45,834 bases of DNA from Myxococcales bacterium (GTDB taxonomy: Bacteria; Myxococcota; Bradymonadia; UBA7976; UBA1532): the NCBI GenBank assembly GCA_020633515.1, contig JACKDM010000039.1:1-45834 (forward strand). Direction: 5' to 3'. The notes beneath the pieces are model-generated. The model did no database searches. It saw only the letters and a list, made by a program, of their open reading frames with translations, and had not been told where the DNA came from. Position numbers and translations under genes: made by a program. Below, piece by piece: positions 44,618-45,834 of the stretch; the first letter of the stretch is position 1, and the number at the start of each line of letters is the position of its first letter.

Positions 44618-45373
44618 TCAGCGCGGGCGCCAGGCGAGCGCGGCGAGGGCGCCGCCGGCGAGGGGGATGGCGCCGTGCCATGCCATGAGGTGGGCCATCG
44701 ATCCGTCGGGGCAGGCGAGGCTCAACGGGAGGAGCGCGAGCAGTCCGACGCCGACGCCGAAGAGGCCGGCGGTGGGGGCGTGGCGGCGGAGCACGCGGTG
44801 GCCGAGGAGCAACGTGAGGGCGACGAGGACGAAGGCGATGGCGGCGCCGGTGCCGAGGCATTTGATGCCATGGAGGAAGGGGCCGCCCGGGGTGGGGTAG
44901 AGCGCGGCGAGCAGGGCGAGGGCGAGCACGGCGGCGGTGAGGGCGAGCGGGGGGAGCGCGCGGAGGCGGCGGCCGGCGGGCAGGGAGGCGCCGAACGCGA
45001 GCGCGACGAGGCCGAGGCCGAGGCCGCCGAGGGTGGTGAGGATGAGGGTGTGGAGGCCATGGCCGCAGCCGGGGCCGCGGAAGCCGTGGGGGGTGTGTCC
45101 CATGGCGAGGGCGCTGGCGGCGACGAGGCCGAGCGCGAGGGGGGTGAAGAGCGCGAGGCGGCGGCGGCGGGCGCGGGCGAGGGGGGCGAGGTCGCGGTGG
45201 ATCTCGGCGAGGAGCGCGGGCGGCGGTGTGGGGGCGCGGGCGATGTCATCGGGGGCGTCGATGCCATCGGGGGCGTCGCTGCCATCGCGAGCTTTGATGC
45301 CATCGGGAGCGTCGATGCCATCGGGCGCGTCGATGCCATCAGGGGCGTCGGTGCCATCCTCTACACGGCTCAT
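44618..45373 (-). CDS. NrsF/DUF1109-type membrane anti-sigma factor
   Basis: A 251-residue protein with about six membrane spans from residue 70 on, resembling NrsF-family negative regulators of ECF sigma factors: conserved Pro/His/Cys in the periplasmic loops (YPTPGGPFLHGIKCLG, LACPDGSMAHLMAWHGAI). Residues 5-47 are an unusual hexapeptide repeat (IDAPDG type) from an 18-bp DNA repeat, placed before the cytoplasmic helix expected to contact the sigma factor. ATG 45373 overlaps the sigma-factor stop (ATGA), the standard layout for a sigma/anti-sigma pair. The 121 bases between it and the ATPase gene hold nothing clear. Confidence 0.8.
   Translation of the reverse strand: MSRVEDGTDAPDGIDAPDGIDAPDGIKARDGSDAPDGIDAPDDIARAPTPPPALLAEIHRDLAPLARARRRRLALFTPLALGLVAASALAMGHTPHGFRGPGCGHGLHTLILTTLGGLGLGLVALAFGASLPAGRRLRALPPLALTAAVLALALLAALYPTPGGPFLHGIKCLGTGAAIAFVLVALTLLLGHRVLRRHAPTAGLFGVGVGLLALLPLSLACPDGSMAHLMAWHGAIPLAGGALAALAWRPR
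45242..45359 (-). repeat. 18-bp tandem repeats in the anti-sigma gene
   Basis: Units start at 45242, 45260, 45278, 45296, 45314 and 45332 with a partial seventh at 45350, an exact 18-base period. The consensus GATGCCATCGGGGGCGTC reads Asp-Ala-Pro-Asp-Gly-Ile on the coding strand. The two coding differences (Lys-Ala-Arg and Ser) mark older copies. Confidence 0.88.
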
Positions 45374-45834
45374 CGGTCGGCCTCCCGGCGCACGAACTCG
45401 CCGAGGCGGGCCTTGAGGCGCTGGTAGCCGCGGTGGGCGCGGACGCGGGCGGCGCCTTCGTTGATGCCGAGCGCGTCGGCGACCTCGGCCATGGGGCGGC
45501 CTTCGAGCTTGTGCATCTCGACGACGGGGCGGAGGCTGGCGGGGAGCGCGGCGACGGCGGCGCGGAGCTCGGTGAGGAGCGGGGTGAGGTCTTCGGGTTC
45601 GATGGGATCCTCGCGGCGCTCGGGGAGGTCGCCGTCGCGGGTGAGGTGGGCGCGGGTGGTGGCGCGGCGGCGGAGCGCGTCGATGGAGATCCGGCGGGCG
45701 ATGGTGAGGACCCAGGGGGCGACGGGGGCGCCCTGGCGGTAGCGGTGGCGGTTGCGGTGGAGGCGGAGGAAGGTGTCCTGCACGAGGTCGTCGGCGAGGG
45801 CGCGGTCGGCGATCCAGCGGCGCATGCAGCGGGC
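45370..45834 (-). CDS. ECF RNA polymerase sigma factor (5' end beyond window)
   Basis: The N-terminal start lies outside the window; the frame stays open to the last base and 155 codons are visible. Region 2 is recognised by DLVQDTFLRLHRNRHRYRQG and the following APWVLTIARRISIDALRRR (core binding and -10 recognition). Region 4 is recognised by LPASLRPVVEMHKLEGRPMA with the helix-turn-helix MAEVADALGINEGAARVRAH (-35 recognition). There is no C-terminal extension. The stop overlaps the ATG of the NrsF-type gene, so the two are coupled and probably autoregulated. Confidence 0.92.
   Translation of the reverse strand, partial: ARCMRRWIADRALADDLVQDTFLRLHRNRHRYRQGAPVAPWVLTIARRISIDALRRRATTRAHLTRDGDLPERREDPIEPEDLTPLLTELRAAVAALPASLRPVVEMHKLEGRPMAEVADALGINEGAARVRAHRGYQRLKARLGEFVRREADR

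Overview
The window is a very GC-rich (by eye roughly three quarters G+C), gene-dense chromosomal segment with almost exclusive G/C-ending codons. Its contents point to Myxococcota (deltaproteobacterial lineage): several large exported Cys-rich lipoproteins beginning with a lipobox followed by Asp-Asp, Gly-Met-Gly-Gly linkers, a MopE-type Cys/Asp motif protein fused to a formylglycine-enzyme-like fold, a 34-residue-repeat/collagen/LamG/fibrinogen-like surface protein, and a PKD-repeat protein. No rRNA, tRNA, CRISPR array, insertion sequence or phage block was seen. The lineage is inferred from gene style, not from a marker gene.

Layout. 1-8.9 kb: a partial gene, ribose-5-phosphate isomerase (rpiA), the LamG/fibrinogen-like surface protein, a large Cys-rich lipoprotein, an M15 peptidase with three SLH repeats, and an ADP-ribosylglycohydrolase. 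8.9-12.7 kb: an intergenic array of 19-bp repeats, a di-heme cytochrome lipoprotein, a small lipoprotein, and a translationally coupled pair made of a lethal-factor-like HExxH metalloprotease without a signal peptide and a small lipoprotein. 12.8-19 kb is mainly housekeeping: a HemF-family oxidase with a His-rich repeat insertion, a ferredoxin, a small membrane protein with a TPR protein, the ABC-F factor EttA, glyoxalase II, and a 43-residue basic protein. 19-30.5 kb: a multiply frameshifted Cys-rich lipoprotein gene, a 1370-residue PKD/beta-propeller protein, an intact Cys-rich lipoprotein, and a membrane-anchored protein. 30.5-37.5 kb: a frameshifted gene remnant, a HEAT-like protein, a membrane-anchored OB-like protein, quinone oxidoreductase overlapping an orphan TRAP solute-binding protein, and a kynureninase-like enzyme. 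37.6-42.6 kb: a Gly-repeat lipoprotein, a TPR-like membrane protein overlapping the MopE/FGE-like lipoprotein, and a membrane-anchored HEAT protein. 42.5-45.8 kb: a Septu-like ATPase/HNH nuclease pair, then an NrsF-type anti-sigma factor coupled to an ECF sigma factor that runs off the window edge.

The two best candidates for an interesting system are the metalloprotease/lipoprotein pair at 11.3-12.7 kb, which is organised like a toxin with a cognate protector, and the Septu-like defence pair at 42.5-44.5 kb. A separate theme is short tandem repeats sharing an ATGCCAT/GGCATGGG core. They occur in one intergenic region and inside several unrelated genes. The same DNA repeat is read as Gly-Met-Gly in lipoproteins but, on the opposite strand, as Thr-His-Ala inside a haem-biosynthesis-type enzyme.
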